A stretch of DNA of 64,000 bases from Sepioteuthis lessoniana (lineage: Eukaryota; Mollusca; Cephalopoda; Myopsida; Loliginidae), in contig OY757917.1 in NCBI GenBank assembly GCA_963585895.1, positions 107,219,207-107,283,206 on the forward strand, given 5' to 3'. Numbering within the stretch: the first letter of the stretch is position 1; each line of letters starts with the position of its first letter. Shown in pieces: positions 10,575 through 22,690 of the stretch. Position numbers and translations under genes: made by a program. The notes below the pieces were generated by a model that worked only from the letters and a program-made list of their open reading frames with translations, was not told the origin of the DNA and did no database searches.

Positions 10575-11226
10575 GTGGTACTTTGGAACAGTTCCATTGA
10601 AACTTGGGGTCTGATATTAAATGCTGTCTACGCCCAGTGACACGAGGAACAGCCAAGCTGTCACATAAAAGCTCTCAGTAAGACAATCCTTTAGAAGGCA
10701 TGAATCTACACACCTAACTTAGTGTTATTTATCGTATGTGAGTATTTGCAAGAATAGAGGCTGGGAGGATTTCTGTCTATCTCTATCACACACACAATCA
10801 CACACAGAACGAAGAAAATATGCGCAAATACATCAAGACCATCTATTCGTATGTGGGTACACACTGTTTTTTCCCGCAAGTGTATATTATGGTTGATTTT
10901 TGAGGGGTTAAATTTCAGAGTAAACTTAAATATAGAAAAATCATCTGAGTATTTGTTGTCAAAAGTTTTACTTCAGAGACAAACAAAACGCGACGATAAT
11001 TTGAATGGCTATATTTACATAGATAAACACCAGGTTGCTGTGTAAATTTTGGTGTAATCCAATTCTCCTGTGAATATAGATTTTAAAATTTGTTCAAGTG
11101 ATAATTTCTCATGTAATCTTCTAGGATACTTTCCGTTAGTTCACAAAGGGTACTGATTGATAATCTGTCTGTTTTACTCACAAACACACGTGCTTTTTCA
11201 CACACAGATATACACAGTAATTCGCA

Positions 11227-11234
<8 letters not shown>
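10575..11234. other. no recognised feature
   Basis: It holds short ACAC runs at about 10790-10806 and AT-rich sequence. I see no gene. Confidence 0.5.

Positions 11235-11309
<75 letters not shown>
11235..11309 (+). repeat. (GA)n microsatellite
   Basis: An uninterrupted AG dinucleotide run of about 75 bases, directly upstream of a tRNA-like SINE head. Confidence 0.97.
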
Positions 11310-11311
<2 letters not shown>

Positions 11312-11312
11312 T

Positions 11313-11545
11313 TCCCCGTGGTATAGTGGAACAATTGCAGAATTGTGACATCATAGAATGCGTGTTCGAAATCCAGTTACCCTCTTACGTCAACTCTTGT
11401 ACTCATAACCCAAGGGAAGTTTTAAGCGATCGTCTCCTCCCTCAGTTGTGGATTTAATCGTAACACAACTGTTTTCCTACTAGAATAGCTTTGGCATTAA
11501 ATAAAACAAGCAGGTTGATACGCCAATAAAAAAAAAAAATCAAAT
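11313..11545 (+). repeat. tRNA-derived SINE with family-X-type tail
   Basis: The start CCCCGTGGTATAGTGGAAC has a box-A-like TGGTATAGTGG, and GCGTGTTCGAAATCCAG is a good box B. The body contains CACAACTGTTTTCCTACTAG. It ends TTTGGCATTAAATAAAACAA, then GGTTGATACGCCAATAAAAA and an A-run. The ending is the reverse complement of the family X head. The order is that of an RNA polymerase III-transcribed SINE. Confidence 0.75.
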
Positions 11546-11615
11546 CAATGGATACACACAAATGCGCTTTCACACGCGCGCTCACACACAGACACATATA
11601 TTTATTTATGTTTGT

Positions 11616-11666
<51 letters not shown>

Positions 11667-12095
11667 GATATGTGTCATACACAAATAAACAGATATTTTA
11701 TGACTGAAACAAACTGATATAATCAACAGTATTCAATGTACAAAGATCGAACCTGGATAATGATAATTGCAACGGTTTATGATTTTCAAGGTCAGCATCA
11801 GTTACTCACTTGGCTTAATGCCCAAATCATTCCTTGTTCCTCTCGCTCCCTCTATTAATTTTGATGAATATCTATTAATGCATGCAAATTTGTCGATATG
11901 AAATGAAGGTTCCCACAGATATGGTGTGCATAATTTGTATAAGGTTCTTAAAAAAACCGATTTAAGAAAATTATTTCTTGACGTTGGTATTTTATAATAT
12001 TATTATTCTATTCCCAAACAAACTAAAAGCAATCCTATGTATAACTTTCTGTTAGAATCAATGAAAATGAAAAAAACGAAATATATTGTATTCCT
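11546..12095. other. (TA)n run and unrecognised AT-rich sequence
   Basis: A (TA)n run lies at about 11619-11661. The remainder has nothing I recognise. Confidence 0.55.
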
Positions 12096-12480
12096 TGGTT
12101 TTAAGTCATATCAACCGTTTTAGGTTATTAAATGACAAATCTATTTTCATACTTAAAAATAGTTCTATTTCAAACAATAGAGTTTAGTATAATTACACAA
12201 TCTGAATGTCAAAACAGTTCTATTTCTAGCATTAGCACACAGTTTAGTTTTATTTGTCCCAGAGATAGGACCCTATCATGTACTACCACTCTGGGATGGA
12301 GAGGACATGAGAGCGATGGCAATAAAGAGACAACACGCATTTTCCAAAAATCCAGTATTATTAAATCCTGACCATCAGACTGTTTAGTGTCATATCCGGG
12401 ACACCTGTGTGTGTGTGGGGGGGTCTTTACTCTTTACTGAGATACAGTCGATGCATTCTGCAGCCCCTGCTGACTGGGCA
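12096..12480 (+). repeat. family X copy, short
   Basis: It has the head TTTTAAGTCATATCAACCGT, then TTAGGTTATTAAATGACAAA, two or three sub-repeats (AGTTCTATTTCAAACAATAG), and the module GATAGGACCCTATCATGTAC, CTCTGGGATGGAGAGGACAT, GAGAGCGATGGCAATAAAGA and CTGCTGACTGGGCA. Fewer sub-repeats than the copy at 9925 show that array length varies. Confidence 0.8.
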
Positions 12481-12610
12481 TTATAAATGTTGAATAAGAA
12501 TACTCGAGGCCATTTAAATGTTTAAATGTGTACAAACAAATAATATCTGGCCCGTTAAAAAAAGATTGTTACCAACATACACTTTTATTAAAAATCACAC
12601 ATACACATTC

Positions 12611-12702
<92 letters not shown>

Positions 12703-13114
12703 TTACAGAATTTGCAGTTAAAAAATCCCACAGAGGTTGCTATACCTTGAAAACCCAAGCAAGCCACAGCTGTAACGTAGTTAATGGCTTTAATTCAAAG
12801 GTTATACATTATGGAAAGTTTTATATTCTAAATGTATATTTCTGTTACCAGTGAGGTAACCAATCAAATTCCAAAACCAAGCTCGGAACATGAATTCATA
12901 TTGTTCCTCAGACATGTTTGAAACGATGTGTTTTTCTACAATACTATTAACAGTGATATACCAAATACGAAATATTTTCGAATGTAAACACATCTGGTAA
13001 AAATATTCAATAATATTTATGACATCTGAAAATATTTCTACGACTACTGGTTTATTATATCCAAATTGTGGGGTTAGCGTCTTCCAATAAAATATAAGGA
13101 GAACTTATTTTGTG
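12481..13114. other. (CA)n/(TA)n run and unrecognised sequence
   Basis: A (CA)n run at 12612-12649 continues into (TA)n to about 12709. The rest holds no gene or repeat that I recognise. Confidence 0.6.
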
Positions 13115-14249
<1,135 letters not shown>

Positions 14250-14810
14250 CGGCGTGTTTAAATATAATGTCAGGAAAGGGACTCTAGATAAAAGAAAAGG
14301 TTAAATCTGAAAGAAGAAATAGACATTTAAATAAGAAATATACGTATACAAATTTAGCCAAAATAGTAGACAGTAAAGAAAATTTTAGTCAGATTGAATG
14401 AGACCAAAGAAGTAATTTCATCGCGTAAACTTAGTGAAAGAAAAATCAGTGATCAAATATAGAAGGGAAGTGATCATGTGCAATGTAAGAAAAAAGAAGA
14501 TAAAGACAAATAAAGATTGAAAATAAAGAGTGAACCGAAAAAGGAAAATACTGGAAAAACTAAAGAAGAAACAACAAAATGAAAGAAATAATGAATGAAA
14601 AACGAATGAAATGAAGAATAATTACATTCAGTTAAAAACAGGAAATGAAATAAGGAAGACAAAGTTATTTATTATAGAAAAATAGTTGTAGAAGAATAGA
14701 GGAATGAGGGAAACAAGATGAAAAATACGAATAGAAAAATTAAATGAATTAAATAGAATTAAAGGCAAGCTAATAATGTTACTTCACTGAAAAATACCTC
14801 TTATCACTGG
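14250..14810 (+). repeat. purine-rich tract
   Basis: About 550 bases dominated by A and G on the plus strand (for example GAAAGAAATAATGAATGAAA) with very few C. The complement reads as a pyrimidine tract. It looks like an old, decayed GAAA-type tandem repeat. No gene is seen. Confidence 0.65.
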
Positions 14811-14822
14811 CGTGAGTAGTCA

Positions 14823-14866
<44 letters not shown>
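14823..14866 (+). repeat. (AAT)n microsatellite
   Basis: A run of about fifteen AAT units, of the kind found at the 3' end of the LINE that follows. It may be the surviving 3' tail of an otherwise lost upstream copy. Confidence 0.95.
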
Positions 14867-14868
<2 letters not shown>

Positions 14869-15338
14869 GATAATAATAATTTTGACATACAAACGGATTA
14901 CTTAATCTCGGCTAGACAATCAGACCTTATAATAATCAAAAAAAAAAAAATGAAAAAAAAAAAGAGAACTTGCAATATTGTTGACATTGCTGTCCCGACT
15001 GACCACAGAGTAAAATTAAAAGAAAATGAAAAGAAGGATAAATACTTCGACCTTAATAGAGAACTGAAAAAACAATGGAACATGAAAGTGACGTTTATAC
15101 AAATTATAATCGGTGCTCTTGTTACAGTTACCAGCACCAAAGGATTAATAAAGAGACTGGACGACTTGGAAATTAAAGGACAAGTGGAAACCATTCAAAA
15201 TACTACTTTACTGAGATCGGCCAGAATACTGAGAAGAGTCATGGAGGCTTGAGGAGATTTACTGTCTCTCTGACTCCAGTGAAAGACCATCAGCGAACAT
15301 TGATATGAAAATTTTCAAGGAATAACAATAATAATAAA
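14867..15338 (+). pseudogene. LINE 3' end, copy 1 of a head-to-tail array
   Basis: This is the C-terminal coding end of a non-LTR retrotransposon. Readable pieces are DYLISARQSDLIIIKKKK, DIAVPTDHRVKLKENEKK, LKKQWNMKVTFIQIIIGAL, IKGQVETIQNTTLLRSARIL and RRVMEA plus stop. The segment after the stop (CAGTGAAAGACCATCAGCGA) is the family's 3' untranslated part. The copy is cut at its 5' side. It ends at a short AATAATAAT tail, where the next copy begins. Confidence 0.85.
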
Positions 15339-15690
15339 CGAATAAAGAGACGGTAAAAATAAAAGAAAACGAAAAAAGAGACTAGTATTCTGACCTTACC
15401 GGAGAACTAAAAATACCGCGGATCATAACGCTAAAGGGAAAGAGAGATAAGTAATTATATCTTGCAAGAGAACTAAAAACAAACTATGGAACATAACGGT
15501 GACGCTGATACTAATAATAATTGGTGTCATCGCTATAGTGGCCACAGTATTGATAAAGGGAATGGAAGAAATGGAAATGGGAGGACGAATGGAGACCATC
15601 CAAATTACAACATTAATAACATCATTAATACTGAGAAGAATCTTGGATACTTATGGAGAAATACTCTCAAACGATGAAATAATAATAATA
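15339..15690 (+). pseudogene. LINE 3' end, copies 2 and 3 (fragments)
   Basis: A short piece (15339-15440, TVKIKENEK and DLTGELKIPRI) is followed by a longer one (15441-15690) reading NITVTLILIIIGVIAIVATV, GGRMETIQITTLITSLILRR and LDTYGEILSN. It then ends in AATAATAATAATAAT at about 15676-15695. Both are the same region as copy 1, again 5'-truncated, in the same orientation. Confidence 0.75.
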
Positions 15691-15963
15691 ATAATACCTT
15701 GACTCTGCTAGAGAATTGAAAAAACTGTGGAACATGAAATTAAGGATTGTGCCAATTGTGATTGGTGCGTTAGGCACAATAACTAAAGGATTATTAAAAG
15801 GCCTGGAAGACTTGGAAGTTGGCAGACGGGTAGAGACTATCCAAACGACAGCATTGCTAAGAACGGCCAGAATCCTTAGACAACTCCTGGAGACTTGAGG
15901 AGACTTGCTGTCACTCAAACACCAGTGAGAAACCATCTGCTAACACTGATGTGAAAAACTCTA
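15691..15963 (+). pseudogene. LINE 3' end, copy 4
   Basis: It reads DSARELKKLWNMKLRIVPIV, IGALGTITKGLLKGLEDLEV, RRVETIQTTALLRTARILRQ and LLET plus stop, then the 3' untranslated piece ending GTGAAAAACTCTA. This one has no AAT tail. The next copy starts abruptly at AACTGACGGGATGG. Confidence 0.85.
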
Positions 15964-17084
15964 ACTGACGGGATGGAACTACCAAACAAGGATAAGATAA
16001 AAACGTTCGCAGAAAACGAAACCTACAAATACTTGGCCATCTTGGAGGCTGACACCATCAAACAATCAGAAATGAAAGAAAAAATCCAGAAAGAATACCT
16101 CAGAAGAACTACAAAACTACTCGAGACAAAGGAATAATTTCCATGCATCGACTCGAAAACTATATACAAAAACACGAAGGTGGACTCATTACAGCCACCA
16201 GACACGAAACTGAGAACACTATGAACAACAGAATGACAATAACTAGGAAGCAAAAATGGGAAGGAAAACAACTCTATGGGCGGTTTAAACGACTAATAAC
16301 CAATATCTCCCACGACAAAACTTGGACATGGCTAAGAAAAGGAAACTTTAAGAGAGAAACAGAATCTCTCCTAATAGCAGCACAAGACAACGCCATAATA
16401 ACGAATCATATCAAAGCGGGAATAGATAAGACACAACAAAATAGCAAATGCAGGCTATGTGGTGACAGAGATGAAACCATCAATCATATAAGTGAATGCA
16501 GCAAATTAGCACAGCGGGAGTATAAGGCGAGACACGACTGGGTCGGTAAGGTGATTCACTGGGAAATGTTTAAGAAATTTAAATTCGACCATACTAACAA
16601 ATGGTATATGCACAACCCAGCACCTGTCTTAGAAAATGCCTCGCATAAACTCCTATGGGACTTGAAGATTCAAACGGATCACCTAATCCCAGCCAGGAGA
16701 CAAGACTTAATAATAATCAACAAAAAAAAAGAGAACTTGCAAAATAGTCGACTTTGCTGACCTGGCAGACCACAGAATAAAACTGAAAGAATGTGAAAAG
16801 AAGGATAAGTACCTCAACCTTGCTAGGGAACTGAAAAAACTGTGGAACATGCAGTATGACAATTATACCAATTGTAATTGGTGCGTTTGGAACAATAACT
16901 AAAGGATTACTTAAGGGAATAGAGGACTTGGAGGTTGGCGGACGAGTGGAGACCATCCAAACGACAGCATTGTTGAGAACTGCCAGAATACTAAGAAGAG
17001 TCCTGGAGACTTGAGGAGACTTGCTGTCACTCAGACTTCAGTGAAAAACCATCGGCTATCGCTGATGTGAAAAGCTCTAATGAG

Positions 17085-17135
<51 letters not shown>
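15964..17135 (+). pseudogene. LINE 3' half, copy 5, with CCHC zinc knuckle
   Basis: This is the longest piece of this LINE. It starts LTDGMELPNKDKIKTFAENE, then YKYLAILEADTIKQSEMKEK and YLRRTTKLLETKE plus stop, a region just downstream of the reverse transcriptase domain. A deletion follows. From 16143 it continues LENYIQKHEGGLITATR, KTWTWLRKGNFKRETESLLI and the zinc knuckle CRLCGDRDETINHISEC (about 16449-16500). Then come RHDWVGKVIHWEMFKKFKF and HLIPARRQDLIIINKKK. A frameshift near 16735 leads into ELKKLWNM and TTALLRTARILRRVLET. It ends in (AAT)n at 17086-17135. A CCHC knuckle after the reverse transcriptase is known in several LINE clades. I do not assign the clade. Confidence 0.88.
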
Positions 17136-17137
<2 letters not shown>

Positions 17138-17705
17138 TTATAAACAAATGGTAATTGCACAATCCAGAATACGTCCAAAAGAATGTGACGCACAAAATTC
17201 TCTTGGATTTTGGGATACAAACGGATCACATAATCAGGGCCAGACAGAAAGACCTATTGATAGGCAAGAAAAAAGAGAACCTCCAGGATACTGGAGTAAA
17301 TAAAATCTAAAATTTAAAATAGAGATAAGTACGTAGACTTGGCCAGAAACCTAAAAAAACAAAACAATAGAACATAAATGAGTGGGTAGAACATATTGTA
17401 ATTGGTGCGCTCGGTACAGTCACCAAGGGATTAGTAAAGGGTCTACCAGACTTGGAAACGAGAGGAGACCATCAGAACAACAACATATTAAGATAGGTCA
17501 AGAATACTGAGAAGAGCCCTGTGGGTTTGAAGGGACTTGCTGTGACTCAAACTCCGGTGAAAAACCATCAACCAAGTCTGGTGTTGAAACTCACAGAGGA
17601 GTAAAATTATAATAACAATAATAATAATAATAATAATGACAATAATAATAATAATTATTATTATTATTATTATTATTATCATTATTATTATTATTATTAT
17701 AATTA
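17136..17705 (+). pseudogene. LINE 3' end, copy 6, ending in (AAT)n(ATT)n
   Basis: A decayed copy. QMVIAQSRIRPKECDAQN, SLGFWDTNGSHNQGQTER and later the 3' end (CGGTGAAAAACCATCAACCA) follow the family order, with several frameshifts. It ends in AATAATAAT that turns into ATTATTATT (17605-17705), a palindromic trinucleotide block. Confidence 0.75.
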
Positions 17706-18262
17706 TAGATAGAAAACAGCAAATTTAGTTTATGTGATGAATGAAATGAAACAATAAATCGCATGATAAACAAATGAAGCCAATTGGTTGAAAAAGAAAA
17801 CCTGAGTAGATATGAGTTGGTAGGAAAAATGATTCACTAGGAATTGTGCAAGAGATGTTGACGTATGGTATATTCACAACCAGAAACTGTCCAAAAAAAA
17901 AAACAAGAAAAAAAAAGGACGCATAAAATTCTTTGTCGTCTAAGGAGAAAAAAGACCATCCATTCAAGGCCAGAAGACCAGACCTTGCGTTCATTAAGAA
18001 AAAGAAAATAATTTGACCACTAGTGAATTTTGCCGTTCCGCTGGTCAATTGATTCAAAATAATAGAAGGCGAAAATATAAACAAATACCTAGATCTTGCC
18101 CGAGAGCTGAAAAATATCTGGAACGTGAAAGTGACGGTGATACTTAGAGCACTGTTAGATTAAGCTAATTACTAAATAGGGAGCTGAAGACCAGAGAAGA
18201 CTTACCGTAACTCAAACTTCAGAGAAAAGCTACGAGTTACAACTGATGTAAAAACAAACTTA
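17706..18262 (+). pseudogene. LINE 3' end, copy 7
   Basis: A heavily decayed copy of the same LINE. FKARRPDLAFIKKKK, NKYLDLARELKNIWNVKVTV and IL are readable, followed by the 3' untranslated part (CTTCAGAGAAAAGCTACGAG) and a short AATGAGTAGAATAAATAG end. It closes the head-to-tail array. Confidence 0.75.
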
Positions 18263-18709
18263 TAATGAGTAGAATAAATAGAAGTTTAAAAAATATATGA
18301 TTTAGACCTGTGAAATAAACAACATTGAATTATCATAAAAAACACGCTGACGGAAAACAGACGCAGATAGTCTGTATCTACTTAGTTTAAGTGGTGGAAG
18401 ATGATTGACTCAAATATGAATTACGCACACGTATACAGCGATGAGACTTGAAAAATGTATATAATTAAGAAACGATTAGATTTTAAAGCTAACATGAAGA
18501 CCAAAAGCCATTACATTTAATTTCGAAAGAAAGCGAAAATAGATCTTTAACTATTCATACAAAAATAATGAGCAGGTATGATACAATAAACATGAAAGAA
18601 TATACAAAATACAGAGTTTTAAACACGTTTGAATCGCTTAAATGGCCAAAACGCATTTAAAAAAAAAAAAGAAAAAAGTTGTTGATAAAAAATGACCAAT
18701 GAAATGTTT
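18263..18709. other. no recognised feature
   Basis: AT-rich sequence without a gene or named repeat. Confidence 0.5.
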
Positions 18710-19075
18710 TGCTGCTCTGTAGCAAAATCAGAAACCGAGGGCTTTATCAGAGTCACTCTATATCAAAACGTATGATAAATTTCCAGCCAGGCACATATTT
18801 TAAGGAATGGATTTTATCCAAAATGTTGTTTCTGTACCAATGCTGAGGAAACTAGTGATTATTTAATATCTATATGCTCTATCATAGACCCAATGTTTGT
18901 GAAATACCCACATTGGGAAATATGCCAACATTATTACCTATCAAATGCAGAAAAAGAGGTATGAAGAAAACCTACCACTGGTGTTAGAAGGTGAAAATGT
19001 TTCTAAGTTCTGGAAATTCACCAAAGATATCGGGCACAATCTGAACGCCAACAGGTCAGATATATTACTTTTTTT
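18710..19075 (+). pseudogene. second LINE family, C-terminal relic
   Basis: The plus strand reads ILRNGFYPKCCFCTNAEETS, DYLISICSIIDPMFVKYPHW and EICQHYYLSNAEKE. This resembles the zinc-knuckle region of a LINE (C-x2-C-x7-H-x4-C) in which the His is replaced by Tyr. It differs clearly in sequence from the array at 14.8-18.3 kb, so it is another family. Stops and frameshifts follow. No 3' tail is seen. Confidence 0.65.
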
Positions 19076-19319
19076 TAATTCCATCTCATAGACACAACTA
19101 TCGTCCTTGCTAAAGACTCTCAGCAAAGAAAATTGAAAAAAAATAAGTGACATTTAAATAAAATTACAATTCTAATTATACTGGTAATGATTATAAATAA
19201 TAATGTTCAATGAGGCGGGTGATTATGGCCGATACTTAAAATCTAACTCGCAATGTTACATTTCACATCTATTTTGCATACCCCACTCTCTCTCCTTCCC
19301 TCTCCCTCTCTCTCTTTCT

Positions 19320-19350
<31 letters not shown>

Positions 19351-19864
19351 ATTTCATCACTTGTACTTGTTGGGTAGAGATCCGTGTTCGACCCACCAGT
19401 CGGTATTGTTACAATCTTCTTCATATCATAATGTTTATCTAAAGTACAAATAATTGTGCGCATGTGCAACGTTCACATATCGGGAAAACAATATAATGCG
19501 ACCAATAGCTTTCTAAAAATTTCCTTTAGCGCCATGTCTCAGATAAAAAAAAAGACTTGATGAAGTTTTGCAGCCAGAAAATGAACATTGAACCTTACGT
19601 TTTATTTCATGTATTTATTTTTAAATTTACTTTTTGGTTTTCTTAATTTTAACTATTTATCTATTTATGGAGAGAGTCAAATGTTAACAAATATTAGACA
19701 TTAAAATCAAAGAAAGAGTACAATTTTTTCAAACTAATAATATAAGTGCGTGATATTAGACTTTTCAAATACCGACGGATATTGTAACAGTTGTTTTAAA
19801 AGGAGAAGCCTACCGTAGAGCTGTGTTTAGTAACTAGTTTATCTGAACATTATTATTTTTGGTT
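19076..19864. other. (CT)n run and unrecognised sequence
   Basis: A (CT)n-rich run lies at about 19285-19352. Nothing else is recognised. Confidence 0.55.
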
Positions 19865-20000
19865 TCTTTGTTTAATGGTATATCGACATTTGTTGGTCAC
19901 TTAATGGCAAAGCCATCCTTTCAGAAGAACAGTAGTGGTACGCTTTAACCCCTAGTTGGGAGGATAAGAGGTTCCATACCTTTACTCAGAGTATTCTCCG
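19865..20000 (-). repeat. SINE 3' part, reverse
   Basis: On the minus strand the sequence reads like the 3' part of the SINE at 48835-49075: GGAGAATACTCTGAGTAAAG, CTACTGTTCTTCTGAAAGGA, TTTGCCATTAAGTGACCAAC, then TCGATATACCATTAAAC. The head is missing. Confidence 0.6.
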
Positions 20001-20560
20001 AAGGTGGACCTAAGAAGAAAGTAAAAGACGATTCTTAACAAGGAAAAAAAAGGAAGTGAAAGTCGAATAGTTATTCACAAATAATGAATAAGGAAAAAGA
20101 GAAAAAGAAATAAGAAAAAGGGAGACTGAAAATTGATTTTTAAAAAATTAAAGATAGATGTAAAGAAAAGTATAAAGTGTAAAAAAATGAAAAATCATGA
20201 AAATTTATGAATGAATTTAAAAGAAGAAAGAAGGTGAAAATAAAAGAACATAATGCGAAAAAAGGAAAAAGAAAGACGAACAAAAAAAAAATGAATAAAA
20301 CGGAATGAAAACAATAGAAAATACAAATAAATGATAGCTATTAAAGTTCCGGCTTCACCCCAAAACCCGAAATGATGGATGTTTTTAAGGAAAGGAAAAT
20401 AATCATATTATAAAGAAAAGTGAACATGTATAAAAATGAATAAATAAATATTGAATTGCATGAGGAAAAATGAATAATTAAATTATATGAAAAAAATATA
20501 TAAAATAACTTAAAGAAAAGGAAAGGAATTGAGAAAAAGTAATTTAAAATATGCAAAGAC
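20001..20560 (+). repeat. purine-rich tract
   Basis: About 550 bases of mainly A and G (for example GAATAAGGAAAAAGAGAAAA). C is rare. It is similar in character to 14250-14810 and 21891-22410. No gene is seen. Confidence 0.6.
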
Positions 20561-21285
20561 AAAATATAAATGAACTGAAAAAAGAAATACTTAAATATAA
20601 GATGGAAGTGAAAATAATTTTAGATAAATCAACGGAAGTCAGCAAATCTATTGATATTAAACAGCACACAAATTATAATCTATTCTTTACCTATTTAGAG
20701 ACAAAAATATTTCATGTATTTATCTTGTTTTATGTAAGATAATAATATTTAAACCGATCTGTCATCAACCCGTGCAAGGTTTTGTAAGTTACATGTGACT
20801 CTCAATGATTTTTGCAATATATACGAGGTCCCTATGCAGCTCTCCAATCGTATTTAAAATAAAACCTTTAGGTAGACACCTCTAATTTGCCTTGATCATT
20901 GGAAGCAATAAAAGAAAAAAATCAATTCTACAAATATTACATTTTTGAAATTTAACGCAATCAATGATTATGGAAAAAAACAAACAAACGAAAAATGTAT
21001 AAGGGTCTTATTTAAATAATACAAAACATTAAGCAAAAGTAATAAACAAATGAAGAAATAAATGCGGAACTATTATCACCCAAATGAAATAGAATTAGTT
21101 TAAAAAGTAATCGAAGACCTGTAGATTGAGCAGAGAGAAAAGTATTCAACAATGCGATTCAGATTAATAAATAGAGCATATTGGAAAGCTCCTTCTTGTA
21201 ACATCGGACGAGCGTTTTAGTAAGCTCAGTAACGAAATTCACTTGTTTATTTTTTATCTGTTATTTAAACCAAGATAAGGTTACC
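20561..21285. other. no recognised feature
   Basis: AT-rich sequence in which I recognise nothing. Confidence 0.5.
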
Positions 21286-21890
21286 TTCATCATTATCCTG
21301 TCGTGTCGCTAGCACGGATATCCCTGACCCTCTCTTGCCACTTCTCCCGATCGTTCATTGCCTCTGGCAGGTCTTCAGGGCTACATGCCGTATCCTCACA
21401 TAGCTGCTGTATGTATGTTCGAGCTGGTCGTCCTGCTTGGGTTCGGTCATATGTAGGGTTCCATAGGAGTACATCACTTATGAGCTCGTCCTTGCTTCTC
21501 CAACAGTGTCCTGCGTGTCTGGTTCGTCTAACTTGTATAGTTTTCATGATGGGAGGCTGGTAGCCGTGTAGTTGGTGTCTTGTGGGGTGTTGCCCCCAGG
21601 ACTTGTTCAATATTGCTCGCAACATTCTTGTGTAATTGCTGTCGAGCTTCTCCAGCCGTTTTGTTAGCGTCTAAGTGGTGCGTACATGCAGCAGTATCGA
21701 TGTGACCGCTGCCTGGAAGAAACTGCGTTTCATTTTATCGGTCAGGTCTGATTTCCATATGATCGATAGTCTATCGATAGTTGTGTGTCGATGTATTTTT
21801 CAGTTGATGTGACACTTCCTAGGTAGGTGAATTTTTCTACCAGTTTCAGAGAGGTTCCGTTACCTTAATAGACGCATATTTCTTGTAAAG
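21286..21890 (-). pseudogene. RTE-like LINE 3' end, reverse copy
   Basis: The minus strand reads MLRAILNKSWGQHPTRHQLH, then IMKTIQVRRTRHAGHCWRSK, DELISDVLLWNPTYDRTQAG, RPARTYIQQLCEDTACSPED and AMNDREKWQERVRDIRAS. Upstream (21640-21890) are frame-broken pieces of the segment that in the copy at 59612 reads LKLVDKFTYLGS. The 3' end with a short CATCATT (ATG on the minus strand) is at about 21286. It is 5'-truncated and inactive. Confidence 0.88.
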
Positions 21891-22410
21891 GTGTGTAGAA
21901 AAAAACAAAATTTTACTTTTTTAAAGATACATATTTGTTTCAGCATGAGTATAAACTATAAAAGATGAAAAAAAGAACGAAAGCAGTTTCCACATTTTTC
22001 TTATCTTATTTCCCTTATCATAGCAAAAGAAAGAACATAAAACGAAATGTTCGTGCATTATATGAGAAAGGTGACAAAAGCGATAAGTAATGAGAAAATA
22101 AAGAAATGACAAGGTATGTATGAATAAAAAGAAATTAAAGGCATAAAACGAAAACGTATTGAATACTTTAAAAATAAAATCCAAACAAACCAACCAAAAA
22201 CGAAACTGGCTGTAAAACTTTAAAAAGAAAGAGAAACTTGAAATGAAAGAGTAAAATTATGGAGTAAGATAAAATAATAGCAATTAAGTTCATGTTTAGA
22301 AAAAAAAAACAGGAATCAGATGTTGAGAAAATAAAATCATTGCAGATAATAAAGTGATTGAGGATAGAGGAGGAAAAATAAACAAACAGCAAAAATAATA
22401 TTCCCTTCAC
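21891..22410 (+). repeat. purine-rich tract
   Basis: An A/G-dominated stretch with few C on the plus strand (for example AAGAAAGAGAAACTTGAAAT). No gene is seen. Confidence 0.55.
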
Positions 22411-22429
22411 TGGTTACATTACCAAGATT

Positions 22430-22690
22430 GTTGTTGTTGGCGACCGTAGTTTAGGGCGACCAGAAGGCTCCCTTTGAATAGCTACTACACCGAGGTGTAG
22501 GGGAGAGCGCTACTCCTTTCCCTGGATTGCTCCACATTACCCTTGATACGTACCTTATATTGCTGAGTGTTAAGCAAGGAAGTATCAAGTACCAATTTTA
22601 AAACCTTTAGTATGACGCGACCTGGGATTGAACCCAAGTCTCCCGGACTCTTGGTGAACACTCTACCCACTAGGCCAATGAGCTGGTTTA
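22430..22690 (-). repeat. tRNA-derived SINE, well preserved
   Basis: On the minus strand it starts AGCTCATTGGCCTAGTGGG, with box A TGGCCTAGTGGG. Box B GGTTCAATCCC follows about 45 bases later, as in a tRNA. The body of about 180 bases includes GGTACTTGATACTTCCTTGC and CCTTCTGGTCGCCCTAAACT. It ends in (CAA)n (GTTGTTGTTG on the plus strand, 22430-22440). This is a standard RNA polymerase III SINE and is unrelated in body and tail to the SINE at 11313. Confidence 0.9.

Noticed and set aside
14812..14940. Reading frame starting with a poly-isoleucine run
   Set aside because: The start lies in an (AAT)n microsatellite. Only the LINE part downstream is meaningful.
22430..22690. tRNA-like head as a functional tRNA gene
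   Set aside because: No proper acceptor stem closes after box B. A SINE body and a (CAA)n tail follow.
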